The notes under the pieces were generated by a model, which saw nothing but the letters and a program-made list of their open reading frames with translations, ran no database searches and was not told where the DNA came from. The position numbers and the translations under genes are program-made. A DNA stretch of 32,215 bases from Candidatus Martarchaeota archaeon (lineage in GTDB: Archaea; Thermoproteota; Thermoprotei_A; Marsarchaeales; Marsarchaeaceae): positions 1 through 32,215 of the forward strand of contig JAMDBQ010000007.1 of assembly GCA_023487445.1 (NCBI GenBank), written 5' to 3'. Every line of letters begins with the position of its first letter. The stretch's first letter is position 1. Shown here piece after piece: positions 22,945 through 30,504 of this stretch.

Positions 22945-25556
22945 GCCGATCCTCCCATGAAGAAGGACTCCAGTTTCCGTTCACCCATGACTTCATCCAT
23001 TTCAAGCCCTATCGCGTCGAGTACCTGATCAAACGTGGTACGTAGAGCGTCTATGTATTTCGACGTATCCACTTCTGAAGTGCTTACGAGGTCAACGGGT
23101 TGGACACCGTCGTAAGTCTTTACAAACCTAATGATGTCGCCTGAAGAAAGCTTTCTCCCGGTTTTATCCTCGGAGAGTCTCGCCGCCTTTATGTGCTGCG
23201 GGGTATTCTTCTTGTAGTCCGTAGGGTTCTTGTTGAGCATAACGGTTATCGCAAGGTCGTTGACATCAAAATTCCTCGACTTGAGTGTGGACACGGTTTG
23301 CTTAAGGATGTCACGCACTTCAGACTTTGCCTGCTCGAAGTCCGAAGGAGACTTCACTGCGCTAAGCGCCGTGAGCGACTTCTGAAAGGCCTGCTTGATC
23401 AGAGGAGGTGTATTACGCTTTTTACCAAGAAGCCCCTTTATGTCCACGCTGCCATCGTTCTTTATTCCAAAGTAGTTCTTTTTGCGCTCGCTGAAAGCCA
23501 CATACCTAAACTGCTTGTCTATATCCAAGTCAACTTTTAGGTTTGCCCTAGCCCAGTGCACGAGATCATTTATCTTTTCACGTGGAGGATTCAGAACGAA
23601 CAGTGAATCCGTGTCGCCGTACAGAACTTTCATGCCCATTTCCTGAGCCCTCTTTACTGTGGAGGTGATCACGAATCTGGCTATTGCGGCTGTGCTCTCT
23701 GCAACCGGCAGACAGTAGAACGGAAACGTCTCGGCGCCGAAAACACCGTATGACGCGTTCACGTACACCTTCAATGCCCGCTGCGCCACATCATACCACG
23801 AGCGGTACAAGGCGGAAAGCTGACTATCGTTGGCTTTTGGTTTGAACCAGAGCACCCGTAGATCGCGTAGCAGACCTACGAGCTGAGAAGCTATCCCCTT
23901 TAACTTCGTACATCTCCAGTGCTCCGTTTCTGGAACAAGGTTGGTTCTACATTCAGGGTGTGGGCATCTAACGGTCTCGTAGCTCAGGTTGTATTCCTTG
24001 AGGATTGACGGATACAGTGATGCGAAGTCTAAAACCGTTACGCCGAAATAAACTCCGGCGCTGGGGCTGATGACTATGGCCCCTTTGTATTTTTTCCCCT
24101 TAATCATGGCGTGCGTTGATGATATGTTTTTACGCTGGGCTATGTCCTCAGGATTTACTATCAGGTAATTTCTTTCTCTGTGCATAGCATACATGAGGTT
24201 CTTGATCCACGACGAGACGCCAATGCGGGTCAAGTCGTCCATCCCCGTTCTAGAAATCCTCATGAGCATTATGATGAGCTTCATAACGAGGGAATCATTG
24301 AAGTTCGTCAACTCAAAAGTTATTTGCGAGTCTCTGAAACAGTATAGTGCAAGCTCGTACACGCTTAGTTCGTGGGCGAGTTTTCCTCCTAGGTCAATCT
24401 TGTGTTTCCCCAGCAGCGCTGCCGCAATCGCCTCCAAACCGTACTCCTTGTATTTGCCGTCGAATGCGTATATCTGGATGGCTCGGTTCTTAAAGAACTG
24501 ATATAAGTCAAGGTGTATACCGGTTGCCAGCCGAGCCTCTCTTTGACCGAGTGTTATTGGCACGTTGGCGAGTGGAATGCCCAGTCTTTCGGCCCGGTGG
24601 TAGAGGTACTTGAGGTCAAAGTTATCACCGTTGAAAGTTATCACGACTGGGTAGGCGGCGATAAGTTTGAAACACTGCTTTAGTAGAGCAGCCTCGTCGT
24701 CGTAGAACTCTATTTCCAAGTCCTTGGGCATGTCTTCGACGGGTGCGGGCTCTGTTTCGTCACGCATCAGCACCAGCGCCCTCTTCAAGCCGTCGCTCCC
24801 GTAAAATGACACGGCGATTACTCTTTCAGTTGACTTGTCAGCGTTGGGAACCTTTCCGTCGCTGGTCTCAACCTCTATGTCGAGTGCAAGGCGTTTGAAA
24901 TTGGGTGCTGGATCGGATAATACGCGGAACCACGCAAGCACTTGATCCTTGTCAGCCCCGTCTCCCGATATGGTTGAAGCCAGCGTTGCGGCGTCGGCGG
25001 GTGGTTCCCCCACCACCGGAACTAGGTTGTAGTTACTTATCTTATAGGTCGCGCCGGGGATGAGGCCTCGGTCGTACATAAAGCAGTTCGCATACCGTAT
25101 CCTAGCCTCCCAGGCAGCTGGGAGCTTCTGTCTCAGGCTGTCGGGTCGACCCCCTATAGTTAGGGGGTCACGTGCAACAACCTTCGTGAAGTTGACGAGT
25201 TTATCATCTAAGGCATGGTATTTCTTGACGTATTCTATTTTTTCGATGGTGTTGAGTTTGGCGATCTCGGGGAGCTCCCTTAGTTTGTCTGTTGGAATGT
25301 CGGTAAGCAGGTATGGTCTGTGGCCCGTGTTATCGTACCATGCATAGATGCGTTCGGACTTCTTCTCGTACAATAGGGCAACTGCCCTTTCGGCCTTTCC
25401 GTCGTAGAGCACGGTCATGAGGACGGACTCATCAAGATTCGCGGGAGTTTCAAGTTTGGCTGATATAATAGCTTCTTCTTCTGAAGAGGGCTCCTCTCCC
25501 GCTGTCTCCGATTCTTCATGTTCATCGTTAAGATCGAGATCCGGCTCCACGCTCAA
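22941..25556 (-). CDS. Family B DNA polymerase
   Basis: Replicative-type polymerase with proofreading, 871 aa. Exonuclease: Exo I LDIEVE with D226 and E228, Exo II FNGDNFD (308-314), Exo III YCFRD with Y405 and D409, all intact. Polymerase: motif A DFASLYPSI (510-518), motif B KVYVNASYG (596-604), motif C YGDTDS (646-651) with D648 and D650. A Cys-containing insertion after motif A (CPHPEC...WRC, 531-549) may bind a metal. The N-terminus has a 30-residue acidic extension. No intein. Start TTG 25554-25556; a TATA-like TTTTAATT (minus strand, 25583-25590) is about 30 nt upstream. No PCNA-box motif is obvious at the C-terminus (ESFFMGGSA), though the FF pair is worth noting. Confidence 0.96.
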   Translation of the reverse strand: MSVEPDLDLNDEHEESETAGEEPSSEEEAIISAKLETPANLDESVLMTVLYDGKAERAVALLYEKKSERIYAWYDNTGHRPYLLTDIPTDKLRELPEIAKLNTIEKIEYVKKYHALDDKLVNFTKVVARDPLTIGGRPDSLRQKLPAAWEARIRYANCFMYDRGLIPGATYKISNYNLVPVVGEPPADAATLASTISGDGADKDQVLAWFRVLSDPAPNFKRLALDIEVETSDGKVPNADKSTERVIAVSFYGSDGLKRALVLMRDETEPAPVEDMPKDLEIEFYDDEAALLKQCFKLIAAYPVVITFNGDNFDLKYLYHRAERLGIPLANVPITLGQREARLATGIHLDLYQFFKNRAIQIYAFDGKYKEYGLEAIAAALLGKHKIDLGGKLAHELSVYELALYCFRDSQITFELTNFNDSLVMKLIIMLMRISRTGMDDLTRIGVSSWIKNLMYAMHRERNYLIVNPEDIAQRKNISSTHAMIKGKKYKGAIVISPSAGVYFGVTVLDFASLYPSILKEYNLSYETVRCPHPECRTNLVPETEHWRCTKLKGIASQLVGLLRDLRVLWFKPKANDSQLSALYRSWYDVAQRALKVYVNASYGVFGAETFPFYCLPVAESTAAIARFVITSTVKRAQEMGMKVLYGDTDSLFVLNPPREKINDLVHWARANLKVDLDIDKQFRYVAFSERKKNYFGIKNDGSVDIKGLLGKKRNTPPLIKQAFQKSLTALSAVKSPSDFEQAKSEVRDILKQTVSTLKSRNFDVNDLAITVMLNKNPTDYKKNTPQHIKAARLSEDKTGRKLSSGDIIRFVKTYDGVQPVDLVSTSEVDTSKYIDALRTTFDQVLDAIGLEMDEVMGERKLESFFMGGSA

Positions 25557-25582
25557 CTAAACCAAAGATTAGACGCATTGTC

Positions 25583-25590
25583 AATTAAAA
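25583..25590 (-). promoter_or_regulatory. TATA-like box for the DNA polymerase B gene
   Basis: The minus strand reads TTTTAATT about 30 nt before the TTG start, implying a leader of only a few bases. Confidence 0.45.
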
Positions 25591-25791
25591 CCCTTTCCAA
25601 AGCCCGTCGCAAGACATGTAGAGAAATCATGGACCGCCACCCCGATTTAACAGGAATACTTACTTACGCACGAGGCGTATACGTCGCCTAGGCGGGAATG
25701 CAACGTCTATAACGTTCTTTCGTAGAATGCCTTTTCCTACACGGCTTGGAGACCAAAAGCTCAAAAGAACCGAGACCCAATGTCTTCGAAT

Positions 25792-25866
25792 GGGCCCGTG
25801 GCCTAGCATGGATAGGGCGGCGGCCTGCGGAGCCGTAGGTCGAGGGTTCAAATCCCTCCGGGCCCG
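25792..25866 (+). tRNA. tRNA-Arg (anticodon GCG)
   Basis: The same cloverleaf as the tRNA at 447-521: acceptor GGGCCCG/CGGGCCC, T arm GAGGG-TTCAAAT-CCCTC, discriminator G, 75 nt, no encoded CCA. The anticodon loop is CTGCGGA, so the anticodon is GCG, reading CGC and CGU. It stands alone in a gap between the polymerase and queC regions. Only base 34 differs from the CCG tRNA; flanking DNA is unrelated. Confidence 0.96.
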
Positions 25867-26097
25867 CCTAAAACGCAGCTTGAGGCTAAGACGGTTCACC
25901 GTCGATCCCTGCACGCAGCGTCACCAGCAGCTTGTTCCCGAGGCAGCTGAATCCCGCTTGCAACCGCAGTAGACGCTTAACGATAGAGCTGAATCCGCAA
26001 GCTACTATCCTTCAGGTTGACGGCTACGGGCAGAACATGCTTAGGTAGGGGTTGAGTAAGGCATGCGTCTAAGCTAGGGTACTCGACACTACCCTGC

Positions 26098-26748
26098 TTA
26101 AACTCGGTGACTCTTGCTATGTGACGCCAACGGGTCGGTGACGCCTGCTTCTCGAAACGCGTTGCTCCGGGATATGCAGGCTGGACACCTGCCGCAGGGG
26201 AGTCTCCCATCGGTGTAACAGCTCCAAGTGTACTCGAATGGAACCTTTAGTTGGGCTCCAAGACGAATCACCTCCGCCTTACTCATGTGTATAAGTGGAA
26301 GCTCCACGCTTAGCTTCGTTGTAAGCTGAGCCTCGGAGAGGGATTCGTTGAGTCTTTCGAAGAACTTTATGGACGCGTCCGGGAAGGTGAGTGAATCCTC
26401 CCTAAGATGTCCGCCGTAGATTTTAGATGCTCCCAAACGCTCGGCGTAATGGGCAGCTATACCGTAGAATATCAGGTTACGGGCGGGAATATACGCTCCC
26501 GCCCGCCGTTCAATCTTCTGGGCTAACGCGGCTACGTCTGAAGCCTCTTTGAGGAATCCCACATCAACCTTGGTCAGCGGAATACCCATTTCGTGAGCCA
26601 GCTTAGTGGTCGCTTTCTTTTCCTTAATCCTCCTTCCGAAATAGTTGAGTGTTAGCGCGTGGAGAGATTTTCTTTTGTCCAGAAGATAGTGTGCGCATAT
26701 CGCCGAATCCAGTCCCCCTGAAAGCAGTATTACACCGTCTACCTTCAA
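26098..26748 (-). CDS. queC: 7-cyano-7-deazaguanine synthase (QueC)
   Basis: Makes preQ0 from 7-carboxy-7-deazaguanine using ATP and ammonia; in archaea preQ0 is inserted at G15 of tRNA and converted to archaeosine. 216 aa. PP-loop ATPase motif LLSGGLDSA (8-16), GGHLREDSLTFPDAS (112-126), and a zinc site C177, C185, C188, C191 (CYTDGRLPCGRCPAC). ATG start overlaps the upstream unknown gene by 4 nt, so the two are co-translated. No other deazaguanine genes (queD, queE, tgt) are in the window. Confidence 0.95.
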   Translation of the reverse strand: MKVDGVILLSGGLDSAICAHYLLDKRKSLHALTLNYFGRRIKEKKATTKLAHEMGIPLTKVDVGFLKEASDVAALAQKIERRAGAYIPARNLIFYGIAAHYAERLGASKIYGGHLREDSLTFPDASIKFFERLNESLSEAQLTTKLSVELPLIHMSKAEVIRLGAQLKVPFEYTWSCYTDGRLPCGRCPACISRSNAFREAGVTDPLASHSKSHRV

Positions 26749-27353
26749 ACGATGTCACCCTCCGCGGATCCGTGCCCCGCTAGACGTTTGAACCTTAGGA
26801 GCAACCAGTCTCGCCCCACGATTGACTCAGCCCTGAAGTATCCTTTGAAGTTGATCTTTTCCACATAACCCGTCTTTCCTATCTTTCCTAGGGTCACCAA
26901 GTATAATTCGTGCGGCGCCAAACTGGTCAACTCATCGAGAACGTTCTGAATCATGTAGGGCGCCGCAGTCGAACATACAACAATTCTCTTGACGATTTCG
27001 GCACGAATAGGAAGCATGCGAATGCTGCACACGATCGTTTCTGAGTTACCATACTTGCCAGTGTCCCGCCTCCGCTTCTGAGTGGGTGAATAATGAATGA
27101 CCTTGACGGGTGTACCCTCCGTGAGGTGGGCACTCAAAAATCTTTCAATAGTGTTGCATCCGTGGCGTGATAGATCCAGCAGCAGCACCGAGCCGCCGTT
27201 GCATGGAATGAATTCCTCAAGCACTGACGCAGCCTCAGATAAGGCGTCGTAACTTGTGGGTGCGTTGGAGACGTGGCGTTCGGTAACCGTTCTGGGCCGA
27301 TACCATCTTTGAGGCAAGCTGTTGTTCGGTGAGATCCATGGACACCCCGTCAA
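26745..27353 (-). CDS. Unknown protein co-translated with queC
   Basis: 202 aa, soluble, family not recognised. After a non-conserved-looking N-terminus it shows an alternating alpha/beta pattern: GGSVLLLDLSRHGCNTIERFL (53-73), VKVIHYSPTQKRRRDTGKYG, ETIVCSIRMLPIRAEIVKRIVVCSTA, HELYLVTLGKIGKTGYVEKINFKGYF and SIVGRDWLLLRFKR. The start is TTG 27351-27353, with CTATAG (27378-27383) about 27 nt upstream; it could start at the TTG 36 nt further in. A 4-nt overlap with queC suggests a linked role in deazaguanine or tRNA modification, but nothing in the sequence proves it. Confidence 0.65.
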   Translation of the reverse strand: MTGCPWISPNNSLPQRWYRPRTVTERHVSNAPTSYDALSEAASVLEEFIPCNGGSVLLLDLSRHGCNTIERFLSAHLTEGTPVKVIHYSPTQKRRRDTGKYGNSETIVCSIRMLPIRAEIVKRIVVCSTAAPYMIQNVLDELTSLAPHELYLVTLGKIGKTGYVEKINFKGYFRAESIVGRDWLLLRFKRLAGHGSAEGDIV

Positions 27354-27377
27354 TAAGGCTTTAGAACACGCCTCGAC

Positions 27378-27383
27378 CTATAG
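27378..27383. promoter_or_regulatory. Candidate promoter core between the queC pair and the phosphoesterase
   Basis: CTATAG within the palindrome CCTATAGG. Its centre is about 27 nt from TTG 27353 on the minus strand (leaderless spacing) and 45 nt from TTG 27426 on the plus strand (a leader of about 20 nt). It is a weaker match to box A than others here. Confidence 0.3.
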
Positions 27384-27425
27384 GGTTCAGGTGTTTCCTG
27401 GAATTGTTCGGGCGGCGACGGGCGT

Positions 27426-28091
27426 TTGAAGGTTTGTGTAATCTCTGATATTCATTCAAACATCTACGCGTTGAAAGCGGTCTTAAGCAGTGTCTCGTTT
27501 GATGGACTCCTCGTGTGCGGTGACATAGTGGGATACTATCTCTGGCCCAATGAAGTCATTGACGTTCTCAGAGAAATGAGTGCAATTTCGGTAAGGGGTA
27601 ACCATGACGAGGCGGTTCTTAACGGCGACTCGTCGTGGTTTAACGAGGTTGCTAGGGCGGGTCTCGAATACACCGTGAACTCGATTTCTCTTGAATCTAA
27701 GGCGTATCTTGCCGGTCTTCCCACCTCGGTTCAAACGGATCTGTACGGGGCAAAGATAGCCATGTACCACGGGTCTCCGCGCGACAACTTATACGAATAC
27801 GTTTACCCCGACATGGTTGAATCTCTCCAATGGCCTGACGCCGACTTCGTAATGATAGGGCATACGCACCTTCCGTTTAAGCGGACTTTGGGCGGTAGGC
27901 TCATTGTTAACCCGGGGAGCGTGGGTCAACCTAGGGATGGTGACCCGAGGGCTTCCGCATGCATAGTTGATCTTGCAACGCGTACAGCCGATCATTTGAG
28001 AGTTAAATACGATGTGGATTCTGTTGCAAGAGCCGTTGTAGACGCTGGCCTTCCACGGTTTCTGGGTGAAAGGCTATACCACGGACGCTAA
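27426..28091 (+). CDS. Calcineurin-like metallophosphoesterase (YfcE/MJ0936 type)
   Basis: 221 aa. All metal-binding motifs of the family are present: SDIHSN (D8, H10), CGDIVG (D33), RGNHD (N59, H60), YHGSP and GHTH. Length and the N-terminus MKVCVISDIHSNIYALKAVL match small phosphodiesterases of the YfcE/MJ0936 group, which act on generic phosphodiesters and possibly cyclic nucleotides. TTG start; the alternative starts downstream would delete the first metal motif. Divergent from the queC pair. Confidence 0.9.
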   Translation: MKVCVISDIHSNIYALKAVLSSVSFDGLLVCGDIVGYYLWPNEVIDVLREMSAISVRGNHDEAVLNGDSSWFNEVARAGLEYTVNSISLESKAYLAGLPTSVQTDLYGAKIAMYHGSPRDNLYEYVYPDMVESLQWPDADFVMIGHTHLPFKRTLGGRLIVNPGSVGQPRDGDPRASACIVDLATRTADHLRVKYDVDSVARAVVDAGLPRFLGERLYHGR

Positions 28092-28145
28092 CAGCGTCTC
28101 GTCACGCGGGTTCCTAGGTTTGGCCTGGAAAGCGGTTGGATTTCT

Positions 28146-28574
28146 CTACTCGTTCCTGATGTGGGTGAGGCCGGTGGAAGGATCCTTCACCTTTACCACT
28201 TCTGTTCCAGATATTTCCGTCAAATACAGTTCTACTAGGTAACCAACTTTTCCCCGTATCAGGTGGCCTGCATAGCAACGGAATTCGGAGTCGGAAACCA
28301 CCGCGTGTATATGCAAGTTGGGCATCCCCGACTCATCTTTTGACAGTAACCCTGATAATGAAACCAGCTCTACGTGCTTTTTGATTTCGAGTTGCTTGTA
28401 GCTCCTTGTGTCACCATCATAGAATCCCAAGACAGTCTCTTTGAGTGAGCCTATACATGTGATGAGAGCATAGTCGAAATTTGCTTGCCTGGATAAGGTG
28501 ACCGCGCCCTCGATCAAGTCGGAGCCTTCTCTGAGGCCGTAAACAGCCACCCTGCCGAGTGCGCCTATGGGCAT
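28146..28574 (-). CDS. Stand-alone PPC (DUF296) domain protein
   Basis: 142 aa that consist of one PPC/DUF296 domain, the fold also found in plant AT-hook proteins and in small prokaryotic proteins. Visible: EGAVTLSRQANFDYALITCIGSLKETVLGFYD, HVELVSLSGLLSKDESGMPNLHIHAVVSD with the HIH metal-type motif, and YAGHLIRGKVGYLVELYL. The prokaryotic role is unsettled: DNA binding or a small-ligand/metal function. ATG start; TAATATAA (minus strand, 28593-28600) lies about 22 nt upstream, indicating a leaderless message. The gene converges on the metallophosphoesterase with a 54-nt gap. Confidence 0.88.
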   Translation of the reverse strand: MPIGALGRVAVYGLREGSDLIEGAVTLSRQANFDYALITCIGSLKETVLGFYDGDTRSYKQLEIKKHVELVSLSGLLSKDESGMPNLHIHAVVSDSEFRCYAGHLIRGKVGYLVELYLTEISGTEVVKVKDPSTGLTHIRNE

Positions 28575-28592
28575 GCAAGGTCGAGTCCACAG

Positions 28593-28600
28593 TTATATTA
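28593..28600 (-). promoter_or_regulatory. TATA-like box for the PPC-domain gene
   Basis: The minus strand reads TAATATAA, centred about 22-23 nt before ATG 28574. Confidence 0.5.
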
Positions 28601-28786
28601 ATCGGTTTCGTTGACCTCGCCGCGTCCACACGAATCCAGATTCCTCATTCTGCCAGAGTACTGCAACGAATGGTCGCCGAGGAGCCTGCTGTAGCCGTAA
28701 CGCCTTCCGCGGCTGGGACGCAGGACTATTTCCCGGTCGAATGGGATAGTGAATGGCTATGAGGTTTGATCGGCTAATGACCTAAA

Positions 28787-29734
28787 TCAGAGCTCCACCT
28801 TGACCACTTGCCCCGAAGCTGAGCTCCGGAGGGAAAGCTCTGCTATTATGAGAGCCTTCAAACCGTCTTCAGCGCTGGGGTGCGGATCATCGTGCGATCT
28901 AACACATCTTACAAAGTTCTCGAGTTCGAGCACAAGCGGTTCCTTGGGGGCTGTCTGCGGTGTGAAGCTTCCATCGGAGCTGTGGATCGTCACGCCTTGG
29001 GTTATGTAGTTAGCGGTCACGGTTGCCTCTGAGCCCGTTACCACAAGCTGCCTCTCCTTGTAGGGAGTAAGCCAGTTGGACTCGATGAACGCGGAGGAGC
29101 CGTCCGTCTTCATCAGAATGTTAGCGTAATCCTCCTGGCTCGAATTTCTACTTCTTCCTATCACAGCATAAATGGACTCAGGGTCCTTACCCAAAATGAA
29201 CCTCGTTAAATCTATGTCGTGGATGGCGGTGTCCTTAACCACTCCAACATCCCCAATCCTTTCGGGCCAGCTGCTTACCCTTCTACTATAAAAAAGCGAA
29301 ACCATGCCCAGCCTGCCTTCTTCAACCCACTTTTTTACAGTTACAACGGCAGAGTTAAACCGTTCTATGAATCCCACAGTTGCAATAACTTTCTTTTCGT
29401 GTATCAGATTCAGCAGGTCCCTTCCCTCATCTATCGTGGCTGTAAATGGCTTTTCTACAAGAACGTTTACACCCTTCTGCACTAGAAGTGAAGCCACCTT
29501 TGCGTGTGTTGCACTTGGAGTACACACGCTTACGGCGTCAGGATGGCACTCGACCAGTAGCTCCTCGGGTTTAAGGTAGCTACGGCAATGGTATTTCTGC
29601 GCAACCACCGAGGCCAATTCGCGATTCTGATCCACCACGCCAACAAGCTCCGCGGAATCCAAGGAGGAATACACTCTAGCATGGTTTCTGCCCCAGAATC
29701 CCACACCCACTACCGCCACACGCACCTTATCCAT
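28787..29734 (-). CDS. Gfo/Idh/MocA family sugar oxidoreductase
   Basis: 315 aa NAD(P)-dependent oxidoreductase. N-terminal Rossmann domain with VAVVGVGFWGRNHARVY (about 6-22), ELVGVVDQN, then DAVSVCTPSATHAKVA and the family signature VLVEKPFT (about 90-97); C-terminal substrate domain with VGFIERFN and KDTAIHDIDLTRFILG (catalytic His region). The closest family flavour is UDP-N-acetylhexosamine dehydrogenases of surface-sugar pathways (inferred). ATG start; TTTTAAAT on the minus strand near 29763-29770 is about 33 nt upstream. Divergent from the signal peptidase. Confidence 0.9.
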   Translation of the reverse strand: MDKVRVAVVGVGFWGRNHARVYSSLDSAELVGVVDQNRELASVVAQKYHCRSYLKPEELLVECHPDAVSVCTPSATHAKVASLLVQKGVNVLVEKPFTATIDEGRDLLNLIHEKKVIATVGFIERFNSAVVTVKKWVEEGRLGMVSLFYSRRVSSWPERIGDVGVVKDTAIHDIDLTRFILGKDPESIYAVIGRSRNSSQEDYANILMKTDGSSAFIESNWLTPYKERQLVVTGSEATVTANYITQGVTIHSSDGSFTPQTAPKEPLVLELENFVRCVRSHDDPHPSAEDGLKALIIAELSLRSSASGQVVKVEL

Positions 29735-29889
29735 ACAGATGTCACGCAGGGCACGTTGCCTTGAATTTAAAACATATCCCGATGAATCCGCGGCCGCCCA
29801 GCAATTCGGATGTGGTTACTCCACGGAGACGAATGGTCAAACTACTCCTGCATACTCCTGCGTAGGTGACTCCCAGTCTGGGGTTTGGC

Positions 29890-29897
29890 TTTTATCT
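29890..29897 (+). promoter_or_regulatory. TATA-like box for the signal peptidase gene
   Basis: TTTTATCT is centred about 25-26 nt upstream of GTG 29919. It supports that start rather than the 60-codon upstream extension. Confidence 0.5.
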
Positions 29898-29918
29898 GGG
29901 ATTCCGAATGGGGATAAC

Positions 29919-30446
29919 GTGGATGTGCCCGAGCTTAAAAGAACGGTGATCTACTTCACGTTAGTAGTGCTGGTAGTGGGTGGAGGATTCGTCGCGGTTG
30001 CTCAGGGTCTTCATACGAGTCTTCCCCTTGCAGCGGTAACAAGCGGGAGCATGACGCCACAAATAAAGCAGGGAGACCTCATCGTAGTTCAAGGTGTCAA
30101 CACTTCAAGGCTAGGAGTTGGCGACATCATAGTCTATTGTTCAACGGACCCGTATCTTTCTGATTGCAAAATAGTTCACCGAATCGTCGAGGTGGTCCGC
30201 CAGAACGGTGAGGTGGTGGGCTTCATCACTAAAGGAGACAACAACTTGGAGAACGACGCGCTTGCGGGCTTTGAGCCAGTTACAGGAATACCCCCTAGCA
30301 GAGTCATAGGTAAGGTGGTTTTTGTCCTTCCGCTTCTGGGGTGGGTGGTTATCCTAGTGAAGACACCTGAAGGCTTAGCGCTGGTGATATCGCTACTTAT
30401 CTTGTACTTTGTAGTTGATGCCTTGAGAGCGAGCTCGCGTAAGTAA
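29919..30446 (+). CDS. Archaeal signal peptidase I (Sec11-like)
   Basis: Membrane protease that removes Sec signal peptides on the outer face. 175 aa from GTG 29919. One N-terminal helix (TVIYFTLVVLVVGGGFVAVA), then the catalytic boxes: TSGSMTPQIKQGD with S44, IVHRI with H87 (His in place of the bacterial Lys, as in Sec11), and TKGDNN with D107; then one or two C-terminal helices (VVFVLPLLGWVVILVK; GLALVISLLILYFVVDAL). A frame open to TTG/ATG-like starts near 29739 would add 60 Ser/Gly-rich residues without homology and is rejected because the TATA box (29890-29897) fits GTG 29919. Confidence 0.93.
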   Translation: MDVPELKRTVIYFTLVVLVVGGGFVAVAQGLHTSLPLAAVTSGSMTPQIKQGDLIVVQGVNTSRLGVGDIIVYCSTDPYLSDCKIVHRIVEVVRQNGEVVGFITKGDNNLENDALAGFEPVTGIPPSRVIGKVVFVLPLLGWVVILVKTPEGLALVISLLILYFVVDALRASSRK

Positions 30447-30476
30447 GTCGGCCATCCGTAGCACTGAGCAACGAGC

Positions 30477-30496
30477 TTATATAGGTACTATAAATT
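30477..30496 (+). promoter_or_regulatory. Two adjacent TATA boxes upstream of the TBP gene
   Basis: TTATATAG (30477-30484) and TATAAATT (30489-30496). Counting about 27 nt from their centres gives start points near TTG 30505-30507 and TTG 30520 respectively, so two start choices are each supported. TBP would bind its own promoter here, making autoregulation possible (inference). Confidence 0.55.
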
Positions 30497-30504
30497 TATT
30501 CGCT

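Noticed and set aside
25892-25905. GACGGTTCACCGTC hairpin considered as a terminator or attachment site
   Set aside because: The stem is only 6 bp with a 2-nt loop and no T-run; it is likely chance.
25977-26210. 77-codon minus-strand frame overlapping the end of queC, considered as a transposon remnant
   Set aside because: It overlaps a solid gene, and I found no transposase motif or terminal repeats.
29739-29918. 60-residue N-terminal extension of the signal peptidase
   Set aside because: It has no membrane or catalytic features and contains the promoter box for the GTG 29919 start.
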